From Naematelia aurantialba (taxonomy: Eukaryota > Basidiomycota > Tremellomycetes > Tremellales > Naemateliaceae): a stretch of 64,000 nt of DNA. This document shows, in pieces, positions 33,611 through 45,573 of this stretch. The stretch lies in the NCBI GenBank assembly GCA_021527695.1, contig JAKFAO010000010.1:806001-870000 (forward strand). The letters run 5' to 3'. Under the pieces are notes generated by a model. The model searched no databases, was not told the origin of the DNA, and saw nothing but the letters and a program-made list of their open reading frames with translations. Every line of letters begins with the position of its first letter. Positions within the stretch are counted from its first letter, which is position 1. Made by a program: the position numbers and the translations under genes.

Positions 33611-36344
33611 CTAACGCTTGGCACCGATCGCACCCTTGACAAAGTGCAAAAGGATGAACTGCCCACTTTCCCGTGGAATGGCATGGAAGATGATCCGCGC
33701 TACGACCTCGCCCTGCGAAATGTCAGCTTACATCCCCAATCGACCCCAAGCCAATTCCCAAGTCCAGCCCATATTCAGACCGCGCAGAGACCTGCGGGAT
33801 TCAAACAGGGCATTGGTTGTACAGATTGTATAGGTATGGCTTGATTCATGGAGAGGCCGGAAGCCAACGACAAGACACGTACAGCTTCGACGAGACACGC
33901 CACGACGATCAGCCAGATGATGATCCACGTGATCCGGTGCGTTGCGCGTTCCTCGATATATTCGTGGATGATTTCGAGCTGTCGCGTCAGCTCGACGCCA
34001 GAATAACGACATCAAGAGACAGGAGCGACGAAGAAAGCTATTGCAGTAGAACACTCGTATGACAGGTTATGAAGCTGGAGCCTTTCGGGGTTTAGAAGCG
34101 CAAGACGGCAGCTCACAAGGTCACCAGCGACGGAGAGACGATCGTTGAGCACCTGGACTCTCGGTCCGATCTCTAGGTACTCCCGGATGGCCTCGTAGAG
34201 CGGGTACAACGACGCTTCTGACCAGAACAGCTCTGGCGTATCTGTGCTCGTCAGGGCCGAGTCCCATCTTTATATCAAGAGTGCCGAGTCCCAGTCGGTG
34301 TTTTTTGAGAAACAGTAAGAGAGGAGGTAGATCTATGTAATGGGTAGGCGAGCGGGCAGGAGGGCGAAAGGACGCACCGAGAATCCCGCCAATGAGGTTG
34401 ACATCCATCCTCAACTTGAACAGCTTGCCAGTCATCTTCAGCGCATCCCGGCGGCCCAGCTCGAGATGGCCCGTTGTACTCAGTTCCTTGGGGAAAGACG
34501 AGGTCATGTTGAGTGACTCTTGCATGATCGCCTCGTAGATGCTCAGTTTTGTCGACTGCGCAATCGCATGTGCCAGCGAGAGCTTGAATAGATGTGAGCT
34601 GGATTTGAAGGTGAACATGTCGTTGTAGATCCGGGGGAATTCGGCGTCGGGATCATACTAAAGGACAAGGAAAACAATCACGCGTCAGCCAAGCACGAAT
34701 GACAAGAGGTTGTTGCGTGAACCAAACCAAGGGGAAATGGCCCGAGAAGACCCTCAGACCAGGCAGAACCAGAGCTGCAAAGGGGAGAGGAGCAAGAAGC
34801 GGAACAACATACGACATAGTGAAACTCCTCGACCTCCCAATCGTCCTCCTCGACCGACCGCAACCATGTCCCAGCCGTCTCGCAGTCCTCCATGACATCC
34901 CGCTCCTCCTCTTCTTGGAAGCCAAAGAACACGCTCACGCCATACGAGAAGAACACGGCCTCTGCGACGCGATTCGAATGGATCGTCGATTTCCGTCTCG
35001 GCCGAGGACGGGGCACAGGATGCCCCTCGTATCTCGGATGCGGATGTGAATGGTACGACGGTGGGTCTGAGTGCGACATTGTCGAATTTGGGTCAAGGCC
35101 ATCAGACTGTGATCCGAGTTCGGATGGCGATAGTGCGGCGGAAGGTATGTGTTCGAGGTATCCAGGATGAGTCGGTGACATGTGCGTCCCTGTCATGATA
35201 GACTTGACTCCAACCTCCTCTTCCTGCCTAAGGAGCGGTGCGTCCTCTAAACCGTCGCCTGCTTCTAACCGTTCCTGTGCTTCCTCGATCATCTGTTCCC
35301 GCTCCTCCTCGTGTCCGGCAGGAAGGTCCATGGACGATACGATGTGCACTGGCGAAGGTGGCGAATGGGGAAGGATGTATTCCGATGGGTCCTGGCGAGG
35401 TTGACCGTTCTCGTCGTTCGCGACGGGGAAGTATGAGTCGTCGTAGCCTAGGTCTTCGGCTGCCGTCATGCGTTCGAGAAGCGAGACACCGCCGGGACTC
35501 TTTACAGCGGGCGAAGAGCGGATCTTCGTACTTGCGCCGTAGCCCGGTAGAAGCGGCAAATTGTATACCTACGCCTGTCAGTGATGATGATCACGCAACA
35601 TATAAACCGTGAATTGCGGAGGGTCCACACAACATAGAAGATTTGACGTTATATAGAGGACTGACTCACAGCATAGATGCAATCGTCAAAAACCCGCACC
35701 ACGCCGACTCCATGTTCTCGCTTCAAGAACGCCTGCATCAACTTCAACCGGTACCCCTCCGCCGTGGCATAGGCCGTCAGGCGGGGCAGCCTGTTCTCCT
35801 CCCGCTCCCGTTTCGTCATTTTCTCGGCATCGCTGCGCTCGTCCTCCCTCTGATGGTGTCGGCTGAAACTTGAGCTTGGCCCAGGCGCAGCCCGCGGTGG
35901 AGGAGGCAGATTCACTTGGCTCGCGCTTGGACTTCTTGGGAGAGGTGCGAGCTGCGGGTCCTCGGGGAGCAGGATATGCCGCTCGGTGGTCTTGGATGTC
36001 CGAACGGGCAGAGACTGCTTCAATCCACGGGCGGGTGTCCCCTTGCCAAGCGGCGAGGGGATTCGAGGGGTAGACAAGTTGCGTAGATGGGCTGGAAGAG
36101 ACGCCAGTGTCGATGGCGATGGGTGTAAGGGTGATGATTGGCGTAGCGACGATGCCGTCCTCGCTATACCTGGATGGAGTCAGTCACAGCCTCTCTGAAG
36201 ATCAAGCATCAGCCTACCAGGGACAGCACCAGCACTCCGGCGGGGAATGTTGGCAGGGACTCCACCGCCAGGCTGAGCAGTCGAGGCTGAAGGCTTCGCG
36301 CCCGAGCCCAACGGCCGCGAAGGGCCAGAAGCTGGTCTTGACAT
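33611..36344 (-). CDS. RMD1/RMND1 (DUF155) family protein with a C-terminal membrane helix
   Basis: Exons (minus strand): 36344-36218, 36169-35670, 35568-34813, 34657-34378, 34241-34117, 33978-33883 and 33712-33611, giving 661 residues in frame. The DUF155 core shows RLTAYATAEGYRLKLMQAFL, AEAVFFSYGVSVFFGFQEEE, LFKLSLAHAIAQSTKLSIYE, ELGRRDALKMTGKLFKLRMD, DTPELFWSEASLYPLYEAIR and YLEIGPRVQVLNDRLSVAGD. The tail is a transmembrane helix in HRITWIIIWLIVVACLVEA. Yeast RMD1/RMD8 are linked to sporulation; mammalian RMND1 acts in mitochondrial translation. The ~150-residue acidic/Pro-rich insert in exon 3 and the ~110-residue basic leader are typical of the fungal Rmd1/Sif2 branch, for which the molecular role is unsettled. 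It has a divergent promoter with SLA1. Confidence 0.88.
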
Positions 36345-36703
36345 CCTACTCGGCGTCTGCGCTCGTACTGACTATGCTCGTCAAGATGCAATGCTAGGAA
36401 AAAGGCCAGTCAGATTTACGACTGTACTGGTCGGACAAAGCGGAAGCAAATTGCAACGACAGACAGACGAGGACCCTGAATCGTCCAATGCGTCACACTT
36501 TTGCTCCTCCTGCTCCGTCTTCTCCCAATCTTCACTTTCCTCTCCTTCCATCTCTGTCGTATTCGAGAGGAGCCTGTCTACACTTACTCTTGTACCCCCT
36601 CTGTATCCAGCAAGCATCTGCGTACAGAAAAGTAGTGGGTTCTCCTAGGGGTCGGATCGTCACTCTGGCCAACCTCGACCACCGTGGCATAGATCCCCCC
36701 AAA
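36345..36703. promoter_or_regulatory. divergent promoter, RMD1-like / SLA1
   Basis: 359 bp between divergent starts; pyrimidine-rich on the + strand from 36500 to 36560. No other element is recognised. Confidence 0.45.
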
Positions 36704-39700
36704 ATGGCGTACGTCGCCGTCGTCAAGGCATTGTATGACTATGCCGCTCAAGACCCCGACACTGAGCTGTCCTTCAAAGAGGACGACATCATCTACATTA
36801 TCGAAAAAGAGGACAACGAGTGAGTGTCATGGGTGGTCGCTGTCTCGCACCCGTTTGCATTCACACGAGTGCAATGCTAACGGATGCGTTTCTTTCTCTC
36901 CCTTCCTTTGCACCGAATCCCCACAATTAGCTGGTGGAAGGGGAAACTGAAAGAGGAAGCCGGAAGCAATGAAGGACCTGTTGGTCTTGTCCCATCAACA
37001 TACGTCGAAGAGGTCAGCTAGCTGGTGTCCCACAGGCAGCCACAGCTCACCCCTTGCAGTTGCCTCCTCTCAATACGACCCGGGCGCTATATGCCTACGA
37101 GTCCACCTCGCCCGAAGAGCTCACCCTGACAGAGGATGCCACATGTCACGTCTACTCGATAGAAGATGACTGGTTGCTGGTGCGCCTGGAAGGAGGGACT
37201 GATCAGCTCGGTTTTGTCCCACGGACGTATTGCGAGCCGCTGGATGATTCCGAGGCTGTTGCAGTGCCCGATGCGGCCGACGCAGAAGCGGATGTAGAGA
37301 GCGTTCGTAGAGAAGAAGAAGAGGCGCAAAAGCAGAGGGACATGGCGGAGAAGCAGCGGCAATTGAAGCTCAAGGACAAGGTGGAGACTTGGAGCGTCTC
37401 GGAGATGGACGGGAAGAAGAAGAAAAAGGGCACATTGGGCGTCGGAAACGGCGCAGTCTTCTTTGCCTCAGATACGGATAAGGTAAGGTTACCTTTCGCT
37501 CTGTGTTCATTGCTCATAAAATCAGATGACACCGGTCAAGCAATACCCCATCAGCGAACTCGGCCCCGTCTCACAGTCCTCCTCCAAACACCTCGAACTC
37601 TCGTTCACCTCTCTTTCGGCTCCTTTGATATTCCACTGTGGCAGCTCGGATGTGGCGACCGCCATTCTCGTCAAGCTAGAATCCAGCAAAGCAGCCGCCG
37701 GCGAGGCGCTGGAGATGGCGGCTGCCGATGCAAATGGAGGGTCCTCTGCAGAAGAGGAACAGGAGGCACCCGCTGAGACCAAGACGGTCCGGTGGGCGGA
37801 ACCATCACGAACTGCACCGGCTACTAGCGACACTACTACAGCTACAGTGCTATACGACTTTGATGCGGCCGGTGACGACGAATTGACCGTGAAAGAAAAC
37901 GAGACCGTCACTGTAGTTGACAAGGAGAACGACGAGTGGTGGACGGTGCGCAACTCGACGGGACATGAAGGTGTCGTCCCTGCACAGTACGTCCAGCTCA
38001 ATGATGGCGCCGCGGCGCCAGCGGAAGACCACATCGACCATGCCGAGGAGGATGCGCGGCGAGCGGAGGAGGAAGCAGCCGCAAGCGCCGCGCTCGAGCG
38101 GGACCGGCAGCGAGAGCGAGAGCGCAAGGCCGAGGAACGCCGAGCCATTGAGCGTGCAGCGAGGGCGAAGCGGGAGCAAGAGGAGGCGGATCGGCTATAC
38201 GCCGAACAAGTCGAGGCCAAGGAAGCCGCAAAGGCTCAGCGCAGAGCAGCGAGACGCGAGCAGGAAGTGAGAGATCATCGGGAAATTGCCTCGGAGCAAA
38301 GGTGCGTCAGGTCCACTGGACTTTACTGACATGCAGACGAGAGCAAGCGAGAAAGCTTGAGCCACCGAAAATCAGCAAACGGCCATCGGCGCAAGATGTC
38401 AGCGTAGCCGCTGCCAACTTGCCTAGACGAGGACGTGGAGCGCCGGAACGACCACCCGACAACAATAGACCCAGTGAGTGACTGCTCTGATAAGGATGTC
38501 TGTGCTGATAGACCAGAACCGAACCCTGGAAAGATCAGAACTTGGAGCGACAAGAGTGGCCAATTCAAGGTGGACGCCGAATATCTCGGTCTCAACGGCA
38601 ATAAGCTTCGGCTGCACAAGACCAACGGCGTCATCATCGAAGTCCCTCTCGAGAAGATGTCCGCCGAGGACAATCAAATGATCAGACGCCACGAGGCTAG
38701 GAAACGCGCCGCAGCTGCCGAGGCTGCGCGTGAGCTTGAGGAGGACGTTCCCTTGGCTCAGCAACGCAGATCGACGCGTGAGACTCCGACTCCCGCCCGA
38801 CCTGTCGAGCCGAAAGCTAAGCTGCGGCCCGAGTCGCCGCCGATCCCTGCTGCGGCACTGGAGATGCCCAAGCCGCGCAAACCCCGATACGACTGGTTTG
38901 CCTTCTTCCTTGATGCGGGATGCGATATGGACGATTGCACGCGATATGCCTCCAACTTTGAGCGAGACCGGATCGACGAAGAGATCCTGCCTGACCTGGA
39001 GAGCTCGACGCTGCGCTCGCTTGGACTGAAAGAAGGCGATGTGATTCGTGTGCGCAAGTCGATCATGAACAAGTTTGCCAAGAAGACGCCCGAGCAACAG
39101 GCCCAGCTGGCTGCGGACGAAGAGTACGCACGACAGTTGCAGGAACATGAGAACAGTGGAGGTAAAGGACCAGTCCCGCAGCCTCCGCCGTCTCTCTTTA
39201 CGGGCCCTGACGGCAAGCTGGCGAACCATACGAGGAGGGGCCGACCAGAGAAGAAATCGACAGGGGCGAGCGCAGTCGATGCTGCTTCGATAGCGGCCGC
39301 CTCTGATCAACTGTCCAAGACGACGATCAAGTCGCCGACACCACCTCCTGTGACTATTTCTCCGCCGCCAGAGGAAAAGCCTGCTACGCCTCTGGTAGGC
39401 TTTGACGATGACGCGTGGACAATCAAACCAAGCACTTCAAAGCCTGCTTCTCCAGCCCCGCCTCCTGCTCCTCCCGCTCCCGCACCGCCGGCTACAAGCC
39501 CACTTGCGAATACCACCGAGTCATTACTTGCACAAATCCAGAGTCTTCGCCCAGCCAGCACAGGAATCACCGCAAACGGCACTGGTGGCTCCTTCGATCA
39601 GGTATCCCAGATGGTCGGACAGCCTCGAGCACCGTCAGCGCCCGTAATGCCGAGTCAGACCGGGTCGGGCGGATTTTCAAACTACGGACTGGGTGTCCAG

Positions 39701-40581
39701 AACAGTGGTCAACCAATGGGTCAAATGATGTCTCAACCTACCGGGTATGCGCCCCAGCAACAGAATGGTCCTCGCGGTCCGCCGGCTCCAGTGCCTTCCA
39801 ACGAAGCGTTGCTCAATCCCCTCCAGCCTGCTCGTACCGGCTTTGTACCTACGCATCCAGCCTCACCGGCGCAGCAACAGCAGATGATGGCTCAGCAGAC
39901 TGGCTTCATGAGTCCACAACAGCCGATGATGATGCAGCCGACTGGATATGCGCAGGGCTTCCAGGCGACGTATGGCACACAACCACAACAGCTTCAGCAG
40001 AGTGGGTGTTTTTCTTCTGGTTCTAGTAGTGGCCGTCTTACTGAACTCTTTCAGACTATACTGGCTTTCCAGGCAACCTGGGCCAACAGTCGCAGCAGTC
40101 GTCGTTCAACACGATTGCCAATATGCAGCAACAGCAGCCTCAGCAGACGGGAGACAAGTTTGCACCGAGCAACATCTTTGCGGCGATGAAAAAGACGGAC
40201 TTTGCCAAGCCAGAAGAACAGCGACCTCAGGACTCTAGTGAGTCTGTAGCCGACCGGCTCAATTTTGGAAGTGTGGGGGAGCGATGCTGATGTCATGTCT
40301 CTTCAGACAAATACGATGCACTGCGGCCGCTAACGACTGGCTACAACGGTGCGCCAGGGCAGATGATGATGGCTCAGCCGACGGGTATGATGCCGCAACA
40401 GACGGGTATGATGGGCGGGGGCATGAACGGGATGAACGGTAGCGGGATGGGCATGGGGATGATGCCGGGCCAGCCGACGGGCATGCCAATGGGGATGGGG
40501 GGGATGATGCCTCAGATGACGGGGTACAATCCTCAGATGGGGTACATGGGCCAAGGGCAGCAGTATGGGCAGTACCGATGA
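36704..40581 (+). CDS. SLA1: Sla1, actin cytoskeleton and endocytic coat adaptor
   Basis: Sla1 links cargo and clathrin to Las17/Arp2/3 at cortical actin patches. Exons 36704-36819, 36931-37012, 37060-37482, 37526-38301, 38337-38473, 38517-40001, 40055-40237 and 40307-40581 give 1158 residues in frame. Order: SH3-1 (VVKALYDYAAQDPDTELSFK), SH3-2 (TTRALYAYESTSPEELTL), a PH-like segment, SH3-3 (ATVLYDFDAAGDDELTVKEN), a long charged coiled coil, SHD1 (KIRTWSDKSGQFKVDAEYLG, binds NPFxD cargo), SHD2/SAM (YDWFAFFLDAGCDMDDC), then a Gln/Met/Pro-rich tail with about ten PTG/QTG repeats (MMAQPTGMMPQQTGMMGGG), the Prk1-type phosphoregulated region of yeast Sla1. The SHD1 exon acceptor was set at GACCAG because only that keeps the frame. 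Confidence 0.96.
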
Positions 40582-41250
40582 GCTCGCGAGCGACCTGTGC
40601 ACGTGGGTGAGGTCTCGCGCACGCGGGAGAGGTCTCATACAAACAGGAGAGGTCTCATACAAGAGCGGAGGTCTACAAGCGAAGGAGGTCTCATACAAGG
40701 GGGCAGTATCGTGCAAGTAACATAAGAGGAGATGACTCGGCCTGGAGATAGAAAGCACGCTCGAAGCGAGCGCACGAGCGCAGAGGAGACGTAGGGGATA
40801 TAGTAGCCGTCGACCCGACTATCTAGATATACCAGACCTGGGATCTTGCGTTGTTTTCTTGGCATGCAGTGTATTTGAATCGACGTGGTCGTCGGTGAGG
40901 CCTGCTGTGCAGTCTGCGGTGGAGTGCGTTGCCCGTTGGCCGAGGATTCGTCGCTGGCCGATGGTGTTGTTGTAAACCGGCTCCGGCGGATTTGAGACTC
41001 GTCTCTTTGTCGTTGTCATTGCTCTGCTCTTCGACCCGCCGTTTCGACAAAGCAACTTGCTTGCCCATCTAGCCCGTGCAGAGGGATACAGTCTAGGCGT
41101 GACCTTACAGCAGGGTCCAATTCGCAGCGGTGCAGCGAGCGCCGCGACAGTGTCGAGTCGAGCCGAGTCGAGTCGAGTCGAGTGGAATCGAGTTTTAGCG
41201 AGTGCAGCACTCGTGCGGATTGAGAAGGGTACAAGAGGCTAGAACAGAGG
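40582..41250. repeat. SLA1 3' region / promoter of next gene, with simple repeats
   Basis: Bases 40605-40705 contain four copies of GAGGTCTCATACAA with variable spacers. Bases 41150-41195 are a GAGTC microsatellite only about 60 bp before the next start codon. No gene is seen. Confidence 0.6.
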
Positions 41251-43516
41251 ATGGGCGGCGTCGAGCTGCCGCTGGACTTGGTTGGCCAGTCGAGCTTGTA
41301 CAACAGCGCCGACCCGCTGCTCCGGCGGTAAGTGGGTGCTTGTTGGGCTGTTGGACTGGACGTGGGGTTTCTGGGCTGGACGTGGTGGTTTCTTGACTGG
41401 AATTTGGGCTTCTCGACCGGACGTGGTGGTTTCTGGCCTGGAATTTCGGCGTCTCTGGACTGGAATTTGGTGGGGTCTGTGTGAGAGTTCTCTCTGACTC
41501 CCGGAGTCGGCTGTTGAGGAATCCAAGGGTGGAAGAGTCGCGAGACGAGCTGCCAGTCCGGAGAGACTGAAGCTACCGTGTACACGGTGCTGACGCTGGT
41601 AGACTGCGGATAGAAGACTCGACAGGGCAGCCCATCACCAATCTGGACCGCTACTTTCGCGGTAAAGAGGTGTTGGTGCTCTACGCTGGGTCGGCGGCTG
41701 GGTCCCGTGAGTCGCTGTCCACGTCTACCCACCGTGCACTGCGAGGTATACGAGTGGGAGCGAGACGCCTCAGTGTAGACCCAGAACGGCAGAGATGTAC
41801 AACGGCGGAACTGCCTGTATCATCCCGGCCATACAAGCGCTCAAGCAGGATGAAGTCGGGGAGGAGGTACTATCACAAGGGCGGCAGGCGGCAGGCGGCA
41901 GGCGCCAGGGAAGCCGAGTCTCGTAAGAAGAGCTGCTGACGCTGTGTACGGATAGACAACCTCAAGCACTTTCATCGCGTAAGCACCTATCGACCTCCGC
42001 ACTGACCCGACCATCGACCCTGCGACGAAGACTATGGCTGATCACCGACTCAGGACCTCACGACCATGGTCATGCGCTATCTCAAGGTGCGTCATGCGTC
42101 GTCCGTGCCCCATTCAAGCTGTGACCTCGACCGCCATCCAGTCTAATGAATGCCGGCCTAAACTGACGCTTTCCTCCTCTACCTGCGCCGACTTTCTACC
42201 CGCGTCGACTTACTGCGCCGACTTTCTACCTTCGACGACTTTCTACCCGCGTCGACTCTCTACCCGCGCCGACGTTCTACCCTCTCCGTCTCCACCACAG
42301 ACCCTAGGCGTCATCTACGTATCGACCGACACCTCGCCCCTCGCCCCGCAGCGCGTGCTCTCGTCGCATCCCTGGCTGCGCTTGACGTTTGCCGACAACT
42401 CGGACTTTGCGTCGATCGGCGACGATTCCAAGGGCCGCGAGGTCGAGATGGAGGAGGTCGCGAGGGGAGAGGAGTTTGTGCAAGCTGGTGTGAGTTGGGG
42501 CTTCTTCGTGAACTTCGTGAAGGAGCGAGTGAAACACGAGAGGAGGGAAGAGGCATCGGGACCGAATGGAGGAAGGGGAAATAGGAAGTAAGACGAAACG
42601 GGAAGGACGAAGGAAGCAGTGACAGAGGAGTGACAGAGGAGCGACAGAGGAAGAGAGTAGCTGAAACCGTCCAGGAGATTGAGCTTGGCGTCGAGAAAGT
42701 CGAGTTTGGCGTGGAAGAGAACGGTGCGCATCTGGATTCCAGAATGCCGCACAAACGAGGCAAACCAACCAATGATGCGTAGAGAACGACTATGTCCGGC
42801 CATTATCGCGAGCAGCGGTGACGGCGCTCATGTCTGCCTATGCCACGCCCAGCGTATCGATCTAGTACGTCCCACGGTTGTTGTTTCTGCATCCAAGCTC
42901 GGAGCTTCGACTCCGGGCTCAGCGGTCCAGCTGACAGAGACCAAGTCACCTCGGCAGCCACACCTTTATCGCCAAGAACGTGCGGCTCAGCGCGTTTGAG
43001 ACGCGCAACGTCGCGAAGAACTACGAGACGTGGCGGAACGGCGGAAGCCCCTCCACGCGACTGATAGGTCAGTCTGTCGTCGTGAATGCCACGCCCAATC
43101 CATAAACCCCAACCTTCATCCCCGCCTACGTCCAGATCCCCGCCTACGTCCGGGTTCCAGGCCGGACTCGCCCGCCTTCGTGCAGCAGCGTCCGGCGGAG
43201 ACAGAGATGGGGAAGGGCAGAAGGGCATGCGGAAGTAAATCTGACGATAGCAGATATCGTGACGGCCATGAAGTGGCCGCTGATCCTCCTGGTACTGGCG
43301 ATTCTGTACCACGCTTTGGTGTACTTTGGCGGACGTGAGTGTCAACGTACCGAGTCCCGAGTCCGAGTACCCAGTCCGAGGACCGAGTCCGAGTACCGAG
43401 TATTCGATCGCCGTGATTGCGACGCTGACACGGGTTTAGAGGACTATCACGTCCTTCCTGGGTTTATCAACTCGCTCTCATGGCACGCACGGCCGGCCGG
43501 GGTGGCCAGGGTGTAG
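41251..43516 (+). CDS. thioredoxin-fold (nucleoredoxin-like) protein without CxxC, with a C-terminal membrane helix
   Basis: Ten exons: 41251-41327, 41603-41706, 41956-41978, 42054-42086, 42301-42489, 42675-42723, 42783-42864, 42958-43067, 43254-43334 and 43440-43516, giving 274 residues in frame. The layout matches tryparedoxin/nucleoredoxin domains: VLVLYAGSAAGSHNLKHFHR, LGVIYVSTDTSPLAP and HPWLRLTFADN correspond to the family's LYF.A.WC..C, V.VS.D and PWL..PF blocks. Where the redox CxxC should be, the sequence reads AAGS, so thiol chemistry is not expected. Near the C-terminus WPLILLVLAILYHALVYFGG is a membrane helix, making this a likely tail-anchored protein. Exons of 23 and 33 nt and repeat-filled introns make it easy to mis-predict. 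The function is not known to me. Confidence 0.7.
42184..42280. repeat. intron-borne minisatellite (thioredoxin-fold gene, intron 4)
   Basis: About six copies of a 16-17 bp unit near CGCGTCGACTTTCTACC, filling nearly half of the 214-nt intron. Confidence 0.75.
43346..43402. repeat. intron-borne short repeat (thioredoxin-fold gene, intron 9)
   Basis: Repeats of ACCGAGTCC / GAGTACC, about 57 bp, inside the last intron just after its donor. Confidence 0.7.
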
Positions 43517-43952
43517 CTCAGACTGGACAGATGGCGCTTACACATCATGCGTACACTTCAATCTCATGTCGTGGATGCATTGCTCGTCTTCGTGGTTGTC
43601 AAGCCGCATGCTGTATCCTTGATCCGTCGATATCAGTAGTCCTTCATGCTATCCTTGATCCGTCGAGATCAGTAGTCCTTCACGCGTGCAAATCGCAAAT
43701 GTCAGCCGTGTCAGTCGTCGTCGTCCAAAGCAGTCGGTGCCACTCGTACTCTACGCCAATTGCATCGTGCCAAAGTGCGTCAAGTGCGTAAAGTGCGTAA
43801 AGTGCGTAAAGTGCGTCAAGTGCGTCAAGTGCGTCAAGTGCGTCAAAGTGCGTCAAAGTGCATCGCCATTGACACCATGCAGACGAAGAGTCAGAAACGA
43901 TATATGCGCGCCTCGAAAGACACAACAGCCCACCAACCCCCGTACAGGCATG
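43517..43952. repeat. convergent 3' interval with a 9-10 bp tandem repeat
   Basis: Shared 3' region of the thioredoxin-fold gene (+) and tropomyosin (-). Bases 43771-43862 are ten copies of AAGTGCGTC / AAGTGCGTA. Bases 43611-43682 are two copies of a ~33-bp unit (ATCCTTGATCCGTCGA…AGTAGTCCTTCA). Confidence 0.8.
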
Positions 43953-45573
43953 TTACTGCGCGAGTGAGCTTGGTCCCTCTGGCCTTCCAAGAGAAGAGGA
44001 AAGCTCACCAGGCTCTCCATCTGAGCAACCACCTCGTCGAGTTCGCGCTTCGATTGCTGGTATTTCTCGACTGCTTCCTGTTTCCAGTCAGCACGCGTCA
44101 CATATTAGACTCGATGGAAAGATGAGAGGCAATGGCGGCGGCGGAACATGTGACGGCCAGGGAGCAGAGGCGGAAAGAGGCAACGCGGTGAAGCAGCGCA
44201 AGAACAGCCAAAGACAAGACCGAGACTCCACTCACGCCATGCTTCCTCTCCCACTCGTCACGCTCCTGCTCGACTCGAGAGACCTGTCGCTCAAAGTGCT
44301 CGGCCTTGACGTCGACCTGTCTCAGCCTGATTGGGTCAGCCGTTTGTTCCCCAGCTTCGCCGTCTCCGTCGGGGGGAACTTGGCCTTCCCCTCCCCTCTG
44401 CATCTGCGGCTGCCTTGCCGGTAGGCACTGTCGGCTCTCTCTCATCCCAACGGTCCCAGCCCTCATCCAGCCAAGTAGGGACACAGACCGGCGCGTCGTG
44501 GCGTGGTAGTGACGTTCCCGTGGGGAGGGACGGGAGACGCAGCACCGCCACTCACTTCTCCGTGGTATCTTTCAAATCCTTCTCAGCCTTGTCCAGCTCC
44601 TCCTCCAGCAACTGGACTTTACGCGCCAGATTCTCCCCTTGAGTGCGCGCCGTGTCGCCCTCCTCTGCCGCGGCTTTGAGCTCTTTGACCTTGGTCTCGG
44701 ACTTGTCGAGCTCTGTTTCGGCGAGGGAGAGTTTGTGCTGCAGCGAGGCAATTTCTTGGTCTCGCTCCAAGAGGGTTTGGTTGAGCTGTGCGTGAGAGCG
44801 CGTGAGCGGGAGTGACACATGATGCTAGTCGGGCCATGGCGGACACAGACGCCAGACAACCGAGACAGATAATCGAGCAGAAGTTCGATCGAGCAGATGA
44901 TGTAAGGGTTTGCAGTGCGATGATAAAGCTGGGAGGCGGGAATAGGAGGAGCTAGGAAGGAACGGGAATGAGAGCCAAAGAGTATATGATACAGAACATC
45001 ATGTCGGCGATACGCATCCAGCGTACAGGTCAGAGCTGCTGAGAGGTGTCACAGCGAGAGGTATCGCCGCAGCAGATCGTAGGAAGAGCTCGTAGCACGT
45101 TCACGCCACCCACCTTCTTGTTCTCTGCCTCGGCGGCCTCGGCGCGGGTCTCGGCAGCTTCGATCTTCTGCCCGAGGATGGTGAAACGCTAGAAAGCGTC
45201 AGCAGCTGGCTCGATGCGGTTCCAAGTGGGCATATGGGTACGGTGCCGCGGTGCGTGAGTGGCCAAGGACGGATGTGCTCGGGGACGAAAGTGCACAAAG
45301 ACGGAAGAGGGAGCTTATGACGGATAGGAGATGGTGTCGGGTATATCTGGTATGAGAGATGGGCACGAGAGATGGGTGAGAGATGAGGCATGGGGCAGGT
45401 TGGCCGATATGCGGCATCTGACTGACTTCCTTGATCTTGTCCTATGAGCAGCAGGGTCAACATCAGCGCTGTCTCCGGTCAGGCGGTGGGAGTGGCCAGC
45501 GCAGAGCGAGGTGTGAGCGAGGAAGCAGATAGAGTGGAAGGGGGCTCGCAGGGTAGGACGCGGGACTCACCAT
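43953..45573 (-). CDS. TPM1: tropomyosin
   Basis: Coiled-coil protein that polymerises along formin-made actin cables and rings. Exons (minus strand): 45573-45571 (ATG only), 45441-45427, 45188-45114, 44785-44556, 44326-44236, 44077-44009 and 43955-43953 (TAA only). The total is 161 residues, exactly the length of fission yeast Cdc8 and budding yeast Tpm2. It starts M-DKIKERFTILGQKIEAAET, is heptad-patterned throughout (LSLAETELDKSETKVKELKA; KLRQVDVKAEHFERQVSRVE) and ends KRELDEVVAQMESL, the typical fungal tropomyosin end. The first and last exons carry only the start and the stop codon; both follow from consensus splice sites and from the fixed family length. A read-through without the last intron would add an unrelated tail ending near 43853. 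Confidence 0.93.

Noticed and set aside
43771..43862. CRISPR-like array
   Set aside because: Units are 9-10 bp back to back with no spacers, in a eukaryotic genome; a simple minisatellite.
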